From assembly GCA_951640165.1 (NCBI GenBank), contig OX621260.1:24632001-24696000 (forward strand): a DNA stretch of 64,000 nucleotides. Reading direction: 5' to 3'. Below the pieces are notes generated by a model. The model saw only the letters and a program-made list of their open reading frames with translations, was not told the DNA's origin and did not search any database. Below are positions 42,838 to 53,577 of this stretch, one piece after another (the first letter of the stretch is position 1; each line of letters opens with the position of its first letter). A program made the position numbers and the translations under genes. This DNA is from Pseudoips prasinana. Taxonomy: Eukaryota > Arthropoda > Insecta > Lepidoptera > Nolidae.

Positions 42838-42975
42838 GAATATTAAAAGATATTTAACCGTTTATTATTTACCTACATCAATCTTTGATTTTGCCGCCAT
42901 ATTAGTGTAACTTTGGATATAATCAGGACGGAATTTGAAATATCCCCTACTGTTCATATGAGCCTAGTACATTAT
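42838..42975 (+). repeat. Direct repeat, copy 1 (partner 43350-43505)
   Basis: ATGAATATTAAAAGATATTT ... TTACCTACATCAATC ... TCAGGACGGAATTTGAAAT ... ATATGAGCCTAGTACATTAT. The partner has the same landmarks with scattered differences. A family B SINE lies between them. Confidence 0.75.
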
Positions 42976-42997
42976 TCATATTTTTTTATTTGTATGT

Positions 42998-43316
42998 ATG
43001 CACTTTCTATTCCATCACTCTCATGATCCGATGGGACGACTAGAGATACGACCGGAAAGAGGTCAGGCACAGGAACGACGGCTTTACGTGCTCTCCGAGG
43101 CATGGGGGTGTAATATCGTCAACTCGCAGACTTCGGGCTGATACTGAGAAATTTCTTTTTACGGAAAAATCCCATAATCACTTTTTGCCCCGACCCGGGA
43201 ATTGAACCCAGGACTTCATTATTCCCATAATCACTTTTTGGCCCGACCCGGGATTTGATCCCAGGACTTTATTATCTGCAGTTGAACACGCTACCGCTAG
43301 ACCAATGAGTTATACA
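42998..43316 (-). repeat. SINE family B, reverse copy with a duplicated B-box segment
   Basis: Minus-strand head A-box GGTCTAGCGGTAGCGTG and B-box. The stretch around the B-box (CCCATAATCACTTTTTG ... CCCAGGACTTCATTATT) occurs twice in tandem at about 43171-43270. The 3' part is truncated at 42998 compared with other copies. Confidence 0.7.
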
Positions 43317-43349
43317 CGAACACATTCAAATGGCGCGGCGCGCGGGGCC

Positions 43350-43505
43350 CGAATATTAAAAAATATTTAACCATTTATTATTTACCTACATCAATCCTTT
43401 GTATTCGCCGCCGTATTAGAGTTCCTTGCGACAAAATCAGGACGGAATTCGAAATGTCCCCTAATGTTCATATGAGCCTAGTACATTATTAATATTTTTT
43501 CGTAA
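43350..43505 (+). repeat. Direct repeat, copy 2 (partner 42838-42975)
   Basis: CGAATATTAAAAAATATTTA ... TTACCTACATCAATCC ... TCAGGACGGAATTCGAAAT ... ATATGAGCCTAGTACATTAT. Upstream of both copies is a GC-rich stretch with GGCGCGGCGCGCGG-type sequence. No coding content. Confidence 0.75.
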
Positions 43506-44117
43506 TTTATCAGTAGTCGTACCGCGTGGGTTTATCTGGTTAGTTTGTATAGTTTGCATTAAAATTAATGTTTCCGGCCAGATTAAATTCACATACTGAA
43601 AGAATAATTTAATATTCTTACTATTTAACACACAAAAAAATATCTGCAGTTACATAAGTCAATTAAATTATTTATTTCTCCTAGATCCAACATCTTGCGG
43701 AATATCAATTTAAATTAAATTAAGTGATTTTTCCTAGTTATCAAAGTATGAATGATTAAAATGTCGTTAAAAATTAGAGCAAAAATTCAGTTAAACATTT
43801 GATTGAATCTTAAAATAAACACGTGTAATAAATTATGTGACTGTACAGAACCACACTTTTTATTTACAGTCTAAGTAGTAGGTACCCAAAGAGTTCGCGG
43901 TAAGGTTCATTCATTACCCTTGCGGCTGAGTTTTTAGTGTTGTTCATAATGTCGGTAATCTTTGTTGTTGATTTAGGTGGTCGATAGAAAAATAAATTAC
44001 TAGTTGAATAAAAAATGATTATTTCTGTTTGAAGTTTCGTCCATAGGTAGCCGTCCTGATACCCTATAACCCCCTTAAGTTACGTTCACACTTTCTGTTA
44101 CACGTTGTATATCTTCT
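43506..44117. other. Non-coding stretch before a LINE
   Basis: AT-rich. The last bases may be LINE 5' sequence, but no ORF1 is visible. The truncation point of the LINE is not resolved. Confidence 0.3.
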
Positions 44118-46955
44118 ATGTGCCAACCTTTCTCTGTCTTACACTTAAATATACGTAGTATTAATAAGTATTTTGATCAATTACATGTTTTACTATGCTC
44201 AATACACATAAACTGCGATTTAATAGTACTAACCGAATGCTGGCTTTCAAAAAACTTCAATATTCCCACGTTAAACGAATATACTTCTCACCTTACCCGT
44301 GATGTTAAAAACCAAAACGATGGCATTGTTATATATATCAAAAATAGTGTTAATTACACGATTAGTGAGCCTACAAACATTATGGACTTTAACTGTTTAG
44401 TATGCAAAAGTAGAGACTTAGTAGTAGTGGCTGTTTACCGCTCGCCTTCGTTTCACAATATCGACAATTTTTTGAATGGTTTAAACGAACTATTGTTAAC
44501 ATTAACAAATTACCCGAATATATGCGTGACGGGCGATATCAATATCGATATAAAACCTAATACGTTTGACAAAAAATCTGGTGATTACTTGAACCTTGTT
44601 ATGTCTCATGGTCTCTTTTCCACACACACTACACCCACTCGAGGCGAAAACTGCTTAGACCATGTACTCCTAAAGTCGCAAAAAGTCTCGAATACGTTAA
44701 TTATAGAGACCTTTATTACTGATCACCTTCCAACTCTCTTGACAATCACCTCCAAAAACCCTATTCAAAATTTGCCTATAGTAACTAAAAGATTAAATTA
44801 CAGAGCCATACGCAATGAAATCCAAAACACAGACTTTACACCAATCTTGCTCTCGGATAATGCTAATTTTGCAACAAATTATCTCGTAACAACAGTCTCT
44901 AGCATCATAAACAACAACACTACTAGCTACAAAATCCCACGCAGTAAAAGGATCATAAAGCCTTGGATCACAGTAGGATTAATTCGCTGTATCCGAAACA
45001 GAGACAGAATGCATAGAGTATTAAATAGGGACCCAAACAATATATCGCTTAAAATCTCATATATAAGATACAGAAATTATATAAATAAACTACTTAAAAA
45101 ATTAAAAAGAAACTACGAGCAAAACTTACTGCAAGAAGCTAAAAACAATACACGAGCTACTTGGAATGCTATTAAATCAATTACCAATACTAAACCCAAA
45201 TCTTCACCAGGAATAGCACTTTTAAATAGTAGTCAAGACCCTAGTATCACTGTAAACAGTATGAATAGCTTCTTTACTAACATAGGAAGAGAACTAGCAG
45301 ACAAAATTAAAACCAAAAAATTACCATCATCAGTTCCTCGAAGTAACCAAAATACTGCTCAATGTCATTCTTTTGCTTTATTAGACGTTGATTACAGAGA
45401 GATTGAACTAATTATAAATTCCCTTCGAAGTAATAGTACAGTCGGTTTTGATGGTATCTCAGCTACCATAATACAGGAATCATCCGATGTATTTATACCA
45501 CTCATGACCCACATCTGTCAGAGGTCCTTCGCAACGGGAGTCTTTCCTAATATGTTCAAAAAAGCGATAGTTCACCCAATACATAAGAATGGTGATGGAG
45601 ACGTATTCGACAACTATAGGCCTATCTCGGTGTAACCCGCACTGTCCAAAATCATGGAAAGAGCTCTAAACAATCGCTTGAATAGTTATCTTGAAACAAA
45701 AAAGATTATTTCTGGTAATCAATTTGCCTTTAGAAAACACATGTCAACAGAAGACGCTGTCCTCAAATTTACGGACAATATCGTAGAAAAGATGGACAAT
45801 AAATAAAAGTGCATAGCAATGTTTTTAGACCTTTCTAAAGCCTTTGATACCGTCTCCATACCCATTCTTTTGTCAAAGTTGGAAAAAATCGGTATAAGAG
45901 GTTTGCCTCTTCGACTGTTCAAAGACTATCTTAAAAATAGAACTCAGGCTGTAAAAATTGGAAACCATATTAGTTTGGAACAAAATCTAGATTACGGAGT
46001 CCCACAAAGGAGTATTTTAGGTCCGACTTTGTTCATTATCTACGTTAATGATCTCTGTGAACTAATAACTACCAACTGCAAAGTATACGCGTATGCTGAC
46101 GATACTGCACTTCTGATAAATGGTTCCACGTGGGAGGACGTAAGGTTTCATGCTGAGGAAGCTTTAAAAAAGGTTATGGTCTGGTTAACTGAAAACCTTC
46201 TCACATTAAACCTAAAAAAAACAAGTTTCATAACATTTGCCAACAAAAGCAGCATGTTGCCTCCACTAAACACTTTTCAAATAAAGGCACACACTTCTAT
46301 AAATTGTAATCCCAACTGTGACTGTGTATCTGTTTCTAGAAGTGAATATATCAAGTATCTTGGTATCTACATAGACCAATACTTAAGATGGCATCACCAT
46401 ATAGATACTTTAACCAAACGTCTCAGAAAACTAATATACATCTTTAAACTCCTGCGTAACGCAGCAGACTTAAACACACTTACCATGACTTATCACGCTC
46501 TAGCCCAGTCGATAATATCATACTGTATTACGTCATGGGGTGGAGCCGCCAAAACGATTCTCTTACCAATGGAAAGGGCACAAAGAGCTGTTCTCAAGGT
46601 TATACTTAAAAAACCATTTAGATACTCAACAACCAAACTGTATCAAGACATACCAGTTTTAACAGTGAGACAGCTGTTTGTACAACAAATATTATTTAGG
46701 AGACACATTTCGCTTCGTTACAATTCGAATATTACCCGAAATAAACGCCGGTTTGAGAAAGTGTGTTCTCCTGTGAGACATAAAACGACACTAGCTGAGA
46801 GGCATTACAAGGTTATAAGTAACTCCTTATACAATAAAGTTAACAAAATCCTACATTTTTACCATCTAAATAAGCACAACTTTAAAACCAAACTTAAGAC
46901 ATGGCTCCTCACACAAAACTACTTGCAAACAGAACAACTTCTAAATTTAAGTTAA
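44118..46955 (+). pseudogene. Jockey/CR1-group LINE ORF2, nearly complete
   Basis: About 945 codons in one frame with two in-frame stops (45633-45635 and 45804-45806). The endonuclease starts VLHLNIRSINKYFDQL and has VLTECWLS, NDGIVIYIKNSV, VVAVYRSPS, NICVTGDINIDI, CLDHVLLKS and ETFITDHLPTLLTI. The reverse transcriptase has VGFDGISATIIQES, IHKNGDGDVFDNYRPISV, MFLDLSKAFDTVSIPILL, YGVPQRSILGPTLFIIYVND and active site YAYADDTALL. The G of PQGS is R here. The C-terminus has SWGGAAKTILLPMERAQRAV. Two single-base changes account for all the visible damage to the frame. Confidence 0.92.
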
Positions 46956-47300
46956 CACTCCCAAACATCGCACACAAATACACAACTTGCACCTTGTGGC
47001 ATAGTCTTCTAGATTGTAAGAAACTCAACTGATCCCTAAATAAACAGGCTTGCCTAGTTTAGCGGTCAGATGGTTATAGTTATCTACTGCTCCACCATCA
47101 CATATTTGTACATCATGCCTTTAGGTACAGAGCCGAGTCGGGGTGAGCCCCTCTCTGCTCGTAACACAGGTTAATTCCTAGCACGGGAGAGAGGTGTTTG
47201 TTCTCTCTGACTTACGGTTGTACCACTATGCAGTAGAAACTAATTTATTATAGTATAGACACTTTTTATTGCAAATAAAGAATTATTATTATTATTATAA
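46956..47300 (+). mobile_element. 3' untranslated region and tail of the LINE
   Basis: Contains CCGAGTCGGGGTGAGCCCC, an AATAAA at about 47274 and a (TTA)n microsatellite tail at 47281-47300. Short-repeat tails rather than poly(A) are usual for several Jockey/CR1-group elements. Confidence 0.7.
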
Positions 47301-47449
47301 TTTGTATTTAAATGACATATTACTTCCAATCCAATATTGTATGCCAGTATAGCATAGCCAGTATAGCGGGTCATAGTTGGACTAAACTTGTAACATAACC
47401 GTATGTAACCTATGTGCCACAATAAAGTACATATCATTTCATTTCATTT

Positions 47450-48325
47450 CATAAATATAAAAAATATGTGTTTCAGGATTTTTGGAAATTCCACCCCCAA
47501 GAGCGCAATATAGGGGATGTAAGTTTGTATGAAAAATGTGACAATTTTTAAGTTACACGCATGAAAACTATTACTAGGCCTTGCAGTTAAAAATAAAAAA
47601 ATATATTTCAGGATTTTTGGGCGTAAAATAGGGGATCTAAGTTTGTATGGAAATCTGTTATTTTTGAAGTTAAATTCATTAAAATTGGTATTTGGACTTT
47701 CAGTTGAAAGTAAAAAAAATATATTTCAGGATTTTTGAAAATTCCACCCCAGTTTGTATGAAAAATGTGACATTTTTTAAGTTGAACGCATAAAACTTGG
47801 TATTTGGCCTTTCAGTTAAAAATTAAAAATATATATTTCAGGAATTTTAGGAATTCCACCCCTAAAGGCGTAAAATAGGGGATGTAAGTTTGTAAGAATA
47901 ATACAATATTTTTGAAGTTAAACGCTTTAAATTAGTATACTTGGCCTTTTTGTAAAAATATAAAATATTAGTTTCCGAATTTTTGGAAATTTGACCCTCA
48001 AGGGCGTAAAATAGGGGATGTAAGTTTATACTGACTGAATGACATATCAACCCACAACCTAAACCTACCTTTTATGTTGTAGGCATCCATTAAAGAAGGG
48101 TTTTTGAAAATACCAACCCTAACGGATTAAAATAAGGGATGAAAGATTTTATGAAAATCCGTCATTTATGATGTGTGTAAAGACTTGAACTTTGGTATTT
48201 AGCCTTTCAGTTAAAAAATATAAATATATATTTCAGGATTTTTGGAAATTCCACCCCTATGGATACGTCCTCTGGGGGTTTATTTTACGAAATAGGGGAT
48301 GAAAGTTTGAATGAAAAGCTGTTTT
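47450..48325 (+). repeat. Degenerate tandem array, ~115-135-bp units, left part
   Basis: Six or so units, each with TTTCAGGATTTTTGGAAATT, CCACCCC, GCGTAAAATAGGGGATG, AAGTTTGTATGAAAAA, TTTTTGAAGTTAAACGC and TTGGTATTTGGCCTTTCAGT. Unit starts are near 47474, 47608, 47728, 47841, 47976 and 48235. The part 48025-48120 departs from the pattern. The array resumes at 52526 after a LINE insertion. Confidence 0.8.
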
Positions 48326-48484
48326 TTTTTTATTTATTTATTTGGCTCACCAACGGCAACTTATACAATACAATCACAGAGAAATCAAAATATACATAAA
48401 ATAATCCAAGTATAGCGACCACTTATAGGTAAGCACCACATCTACAGGAACAATATGGCATTCGTCTACAATTTTGAAATAATA

Positions 48485-49766
48485 GGTCTTTACCTATGAA
48501 ATTGCCGTTTTGTATGAAAAAATTTAAACGAATTTTTTTCATGAATTTTTTTATTTGTATTAATCGAAGTAATCACCCATGCAATCAATGCATCTTTGCC
48601 ATCGCAGTGGCAGTTTATTGATGCCCTTCTTAAAGAAATCAGCTGGACGGGAGGCAACAAATTCTTCAAAGGCATTTTGTACTGCCTCTCGGGTATTGAA
48701 TTTTTTTCCCGCCAAGAAGTTATCCAAATTCTGGAAAAAGTAGTAGTCTGTAGGCGCAAGGTCTGGTGAGTAGGGCGGATGACGGAGAGCTTCCAACCCC
48801 AGTTCTTGCAACTTGGAGACCGTCTGCTGTGCAGTATGAGGTCGCGCGTTGTCGTGCAGGAGCAGCGGAGACGAGCGATTGACCAATGCTGGTTGGAGAT
48901 GCGCCAGCTTCTCCATCATTGTGCTCAGTTCTTCACAGTACACATCTGCAGTAATGCTCACCCCGTTTGGTAAGAAGCTGTGATGAATCACACCGGCGCT
49001 AGACCACCAAACAGTGACCATCACTTTTCTAGGGGTAAGTTTTCGTTTAGGGCATTGTTTAGGTGCTGAACCAGGATCCAACCAACTTGCTGAGCGCTTG
49101 CGGTTATCAAACAGAATCCATTTTTCATCGCAGGTAACAATGCGGTTCAAAATTCCTTCATTTGTGTGTCTGTTGAGCAGTGCAAGGCACGTCTCGACGC
49201 GTACTTCGCGCTGGCGATCATTGAGTTCGTGGGGCACCCATTTGTCAAGCTTTTTTACCTTGCCAATTTGACGCAAATGGACCAATATTGTTTTGACGCT
49301 AACGTCGAAAGCTGCTGCTAATTCAGCCGTAGATTGTGTATCATCAGCTTCCACAACCGCCTTTAATTCGTCATTGTCGACCAAAGTCTTCGGACGACCG
49401 CGAGGTTCATTTTTCAGGTCGAAATTTCCAGAACGGAAGCGAGCAAACCAATAACAGGTGGTGCGTTGGTTTGTAGTGTTAGCTCCGTAAATGTCGTTGA
49501 TGTTGCGTGCCGCTTGTGCCGCGTTGCTGCCACGACGGTACTCATATTCCATAATTACTCGAATTTTTAACGTATCCATGATGACGAAAAAGATTGAAAT
49601 GCGATGAAAATGTAACACTAATCAATAAAGAAATGACTACTTTTGGAAAAAAGAATCCATGTTTTTAAAATAAAATTAATTTGAAATTAGAATTCTTAGC
49701 CAAACAAAAATTATTTTGATTTGAAATGGCCAGTACTGCAGAACGGCAATTTCATAGGTAAAGACC
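48485..49766 (-). mobile_element. Mariner transposon (cecropia-like subfamily), complete, 1282 bp
   Basis: Terminal inverted repeats GGTCTTTACCTATGAAATTG then CCGTT at both ends, flanked by the TA target duplication (48483-48484 and 49767-49768). It encodes one uninterrupted transposase. Length, TA target and DD34D transposase are all standard for mariner. Confidence 0.95.
48560..49618 (-). CDS. Mariner transposase
   Basis: 352 codons; natural start probably MDTLKIRV at codon 14, since mariner transposases are about 345 residues. It cuts and pastes the element. The N-terminal helix-turn-helix half (EYEYRRGSNAAQAARNIN, then RTTCYWFARFRSGNFDLKNE) binds the inverted repeats. The linker motif is WVPHELNDRQ. 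Catalytic residues: D in IVTCDEKWILFDN, D in LLHDNARPHTA and D in SPDLAPTDYYFF, with 34 residues between the second and third. The motif style and the LDKWVPHEL/WQRCIDCMGDYFD blocks resemble the cecropia subfamily. No stop or frameshift. It may be functional. Confidence 0.95.
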   Translation of the reverse strand: MLHFHRISIFFVIMDTLKIRVIMEYEYRRGSNAAQAARNINDIYGANTTNQRTTCYWFARFRSGNFDLKNEPRGRPKTLVDNDELKAVVEADDTQSTAELAAAFDVSVKTILVHLRQIGKVKKLDKWVPHELNDRQREVRVETCLALLNRHTNEGILNRIVTCDEKWILFDNRKRSASWLDPGSAPKQCPKRKLTPRKVMVTVWWSSAGVIHHSFLPNGVSITADVYCEELSTMMEKLAHLQPALVNRSSPLLLHDNARPHTAQQTVSKLQELGLEALRHPPYSPDLAPTDYYFFQNLDNFLAGKKFNTREAVQNAFEEFVASRPADFFKKGINKLPLRWQRCIDCMGDYFD

Positions 49767-49963
49767 TAATATTATAATTAATAATTACAGAATTAAGAAG
49801 CTATTTTAAATGTCCTAATTTGAATATAAATAAAATATAATATGTAAATATTGTATTAATTATTAGCCTAAGGATACATTAAAATATAACATTAAATAAA
49901 TTATTGGAAAATTAACAAATTATTCAATAAAATTGTACAAATTTAAACACAAGATTAATAGGT

Positions 49964-50737
49964 TCACACTAAGGTTTTGAGTACAAGCTTGCGAAATGTC
50001 ATGAGAGAGACAGCGTGCACGTCCACAACATCACTGCAACCATTCAGAACCTTGCAAAATCGAGGGACCGCTGAGTTAGCACCCAGGACAGTTCTTCTAA
50101 GTGGTGGATAGAAGGGTGTGATTGGAGCCCGTGGATATCTGGCTGGAACTCGGTACTTAATTTTCTCTATAAGAGATGGACAATCGATGTTATTTCGTAA
50201 TAATTTATGTACAAAGATAGCATCGATCAGTGTCCTGCGCTTTTCTAAAGAGAGTATATTAAAGTGCACCAGTTTATCTACATATGATTTTATATTTTTG
50301 TGTACTCCTGACGAGTAGGCAAGGTGCCAGACAAACCTCTTCTGTAACCGCTCCAGTCTCAAGATGTGGGACGCATAATGCGGTCTCCAGACTGTGCTGC
50401 CGTATTCTAATGTGCTGCGTACTAGGGAGTTGTATAGCATAACTTTAGTCTTAGCACTACGGAAGTTCCTTACGTTTCTCAGAACAAAACCTAACGTTTT
50501 TGAAGCTTTTTTGATAATACATTCTTGGTGTGAAATAAAAGTAAGCTTTTCGTCGTATGTGACACCTAAGTCTTTATGTTTGTCCACTCTTTGGATAGTA
50601 TGAGTACCGATATGATAGTCGGTTAGTATGGGGTGCCTTTTTCTAGTGAAACTAACGTGGTAACATTTATCAGCATTCAGGGACATACAATTGTCTTGAC
50701 ACCATTTTCCAAGACGGTTGAGGTCCTCTTGGAGCAA
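49964..50737 (-). pseudogene. LINE ORF2, thumb and C-terminus
   Basis: Resumes MLQEDLNRLGKWCQDNCMSL directly after the palindrome that breaks the gene. Then HKDLGVTYDEKLTF, VRSTLEYGSTVWRPHYASH, LERLQKRFVWHLAY and a C-terminus ending FRKLVLKTLV. The frame differs from the upstream part because of the inverted duplication at 50693-50784. Confidence 0.85.
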
Positions 50738-50784
50738 AGATGCTCCAAGAGGACCTCAACCGTCTTGGAAAATGGTGTCAAGAC
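50693..50784. repeat. Perfect inverted duplication, 44-bp arms, 4-bp loop
   Basis: Arms 50693-50736 and 50741-50784 are exact reverse complements (GTCTTGACACCATTTTCCAA ...), loop AAGA. It lies inside the LINE reverse-transcriptase gene; one arm is normal coding sequence and the other is an inverted copy of it. Confidence 0.95.
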
Positions 50785-52466
50785 ATATCGTCACTTGTGT
50801 CTATTACCCTATAGAACTTCAGGTCATCGGCGTACATAAAGCATTTGGATGTGTTGAGACTGTGAGGGATATCATTTACGAAAAAATTGAAAAGAACAGG
50901 TCCAACGTGCGATCCCTGCGGTACCCCTGAAGAGATGTTGTATGTACCTGATTGGAAGCCATTAACTGCCACAAAGAAACTCCGGTTCATAAGATATGAT
51001 TCAAACCAGTTCAGTAATTTGCCCGTGAATCCATATGAAGATAATTTGTTTAGAAGCACTTTATGAGGGACGCGGTCAAACGCTTTACTTAGGTCTGAAT
51101 AGATTACGTCTACTTGTTTGTTACTGTCTACTGACTCTATCACCGATTCGGTAAAAGTCAACAGATTCGTACTAGTTGACCTAGACCCCACGAAACCATG
51201 CTGTGAATCACTAAGGTAGAGTCTGAGATGGGTTTGTATTAAGGGACAGATTAAGGATTCAAAAACCTTGGCGAAGGTGGACAAAAGGGATATGGGCCTG
51301 TAATTCAATACTTTCTCACTGTCGCCAGATTTAAGTATCGGAAAAACTTTTGCCTTTTTCCAAAGATCGGGAAAAATGCCACTGGACAAAGACTTATTAT
51401 AAATTATTGCTAAGGGCACCGCAAGAGAGGAAGCACACATGGAAATAAAGATGGGCGGGATTCCGTCGGGACCGGGTCCTTTATGGTGATCTAATGATTT
51501 TAGCGTATTGGCCAGTCTCTCACGTTCTATAACTGGTATAGTCAAAGATATGCTATGGTTATTCAAGTCTTTGAGATAGTTTGACTCAGATATATTGCCT
51601 TCAAGTCCAGTGTCGCTGAACACTGACGAAAAGTGCGTGGCAAACATTTCGCAAAGTTTATGGCCCTCTGATGTAGTCGTGGATTCGTAAGTCATTGCAG
51701 CAGGAAACGAACTAGATCCACCTCTTTTCTGTTTCACATAGGACCAAAAGAGTTTAGGATTTTTTGAGAGATTGACTTCTAGTTTTCGGTGATAATCATT
51801 GTAACGTAAAGTAGCGAGAGCGGAGCATCGTTTAGTAAGAATGGTTAACTCAAGTCTGTCCATGGGATTTTCATAGAGTTTATAGCGCTTTCTGACCTTT
51901 TCCTTTTCGTTGAACGTTTTTATCAGGCTTTTATCAAACCAGGGGGGGTATTTTGGTGGTCTGGGCTTGCTCACAGGAACGCAAGTTACAATTAGATCAT
52001 TTAATGTCTTATAAAAGATGTTTAACATTTCATTAACATCGCTAGAATTTTGAAATAATGAGTTCCACTCAATTTTATCTAATAGACATCGAATTTTGTT
52101 ATAGTCTGCTTTGTAGAAATTGGGCCTTGTGCTACTGTAATTATAGGGAAGTTTACTATTTGCCCTCATTTGCTTAATATCCAAGTTTAGTGGAGGATGT
52201 AGTTTGTCTATAGTGCTAAGAGGATTCACAACAGCACCGACCTTACATAGGGGCATGTTTGTTAATATTAAATCCAAAATGCGACCACTATAATTAGTGA
52301 CATTGTTAATTTGACTAAGCCTATTGACATTAATAAAATCGTATAGTAGTTCCGTTATGCCTGTTGATGTGTCTGTGCCTGCCGTATCCCCCACTGATTC
52401 CCAGTTTATACTACCTAAATTAAAGTCACCTATAATACAAGTGTGCATCCCTGACTGTTCAAGCAC
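50778..52466 (-). pseudogene. LINE ORF2, endonuclease end and reverse transcriptase
   Basis: 562 codons. Only the second half of the endonuclease remains (THTCIIGDFNLGSINWESVG, RILDLILTN). The linker has PRPPKYPPWFDKSLIK and a basic helix. The reverse transcriptase has HKGPGPDGIPPIFISM, FPILKSGDSEKVLNYRPISL, DVIYSDLSKAFDRVPHKVLL, SSGVPQGSHVGPVLFNFFVN and active site CFMYADDLKFYR. The frame ends within the palindrome soon after the active site. No other stop. Confidence 0.9.
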
Positions 52467-52525
52467 GGCGTTACAGTTGTCAATGAAATGTTTAAGGGTT
52501 ACACTATGAACTGGCGGTGGCAGAT

Positions 52526-52590
52526 TTTTGGAGTTAAACGCATGTTAATTGGTATTTGGTCTTTGGTCTTTTAGTTAAAAACTGATTCCA
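52526..52590 (+). repeat. Tandem array, right part
   Basis: TTTTTGGAGTTAAACGCATG then TTAATTGGTATTTGG and TTTTAGTTAAAAACTG continue the unit interrupted at 48325 (which ends GAATGAAAAGCTGTT). Confidence 0.7.
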
Positions 52591-53340
52591 TAGATCGACA
52601 CCGACAATTTATGCCAACTCGAAATTTAAATAAATTCGCTTTTATATGCCAAGTTGCTTAATGTCGTAGTCGTCGTCGTCTAAATAAAGACTTAGTGTTT
52701 TATAAGATTTGTAATTTCTTAATTTTTGTATGATTTTTATAATAAATTAAAAAACGACATTTAATCATCCAATTGCAATAAAAACGAATTTGCCTAAAAT
52801 TCGAGTTACCGTAGTATAAATTGTTGCTATCGAGATGATCGCACCTAAAAAATATAGTAGTCCAATACTAAATCAATCAATCAATAGATGATCGCCTATC
52901 ACCCAATAATATGCACACATCTTAATTTTACCGCTATACAAGTTTATATGTTTGTAGTAGATGGCGTAATCATCGTCTGAGATCGCGCTGTGGTTTTGTT
53001 CGCAAAATGTGATATTAGACCTATCAATGCCGTGGTCGCAACCTAATCTAATGGGAGTTACCTTTGTGATTAATGCATTATTCTACAATGCATTATTTTA
53101 CTTTATATCACTTACTGGTTATCCTTAAGGACAATTGATATGTATTCTTTGATTATTTTGGTAGATGATGGGGTCCTTTTTTTGAAATAACAGTAGCAAA
53201 GTAGTCTTTAGTTTCTTTCTTAGTTAGGTTAATTTAAAGGTTTTCTTAAATTTATATAGCCATTGCTTATTTGTTTATAAAATTATATTTTTTAGATTAA
53301 CCTCGAAGTAATTAGTTACATTGGTCATCATTCAAAATTG
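52591..53340. other. Non-coding stretch, nothing recognised
   Basis: AT-rich, no frame or repeat partner supported. Confidence 0.35.
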
Positions 53341-53369
53341 TCGCGGACGAAGTCGCGGGTGCCAGCTAG
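53341..53369 (+). repeat. Helitron-type 3' terminus
   Basis: CGCGGACGAAGTCGCGGG hairpin then TGCCAGCTAG before T. Same type as the end at 16714. The 5' end of this Helitron was not located. The second composite block starts immediately after it. Confidence 0.5.
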
Positions 53370-53373
53370 TTTA

Positions 53374-53447
53374 TCATATTTCCATTGTACAAGCTCGGCT
53401 TAGTTTGGATCAGATGGCCGTGTGAATAATATCCTAGGATATTATTA
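53374..53447 (+). repeat. SINE family A tail fragment
   Basis: CAAGCTCGGCTTAGTTTGG, GATCAGATGGCCGTGTG and AGGATATTATTAC only. Corresponds to the end of the SINE at 34464-34668. Confidence 0.6.
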
Positions 53448-53577
53448 CTATATTATATATTAGTGCATTTTTGATGAAAATTATGCTATGTTGGATGTAA
53501 CATAACATAGCTACCTTACACTTTCCAAAGAAAAACAAAATTCTTTGTCCTTTTCATCAGCTATCCTAGAGGTAGTA

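Larger units (their letters stand above)
48326..52525 (-). mobile_element. Jockey/CR1-group LINE, 5'-truncated, inserted in the tandem array
   Basis: The 3' end on the minus strand is an A-rich tail (plus-strand T-run then ATTTATTTATTTGGC at 48326-48350). The 5' truncation joins the array near 52525. ORF2 covers 52466-49964 in two frames. A mariner occupies 48485-49766 in the 3' untranslated region. Without it the LINE is about 2.9 kb. Confidence 0.85.
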
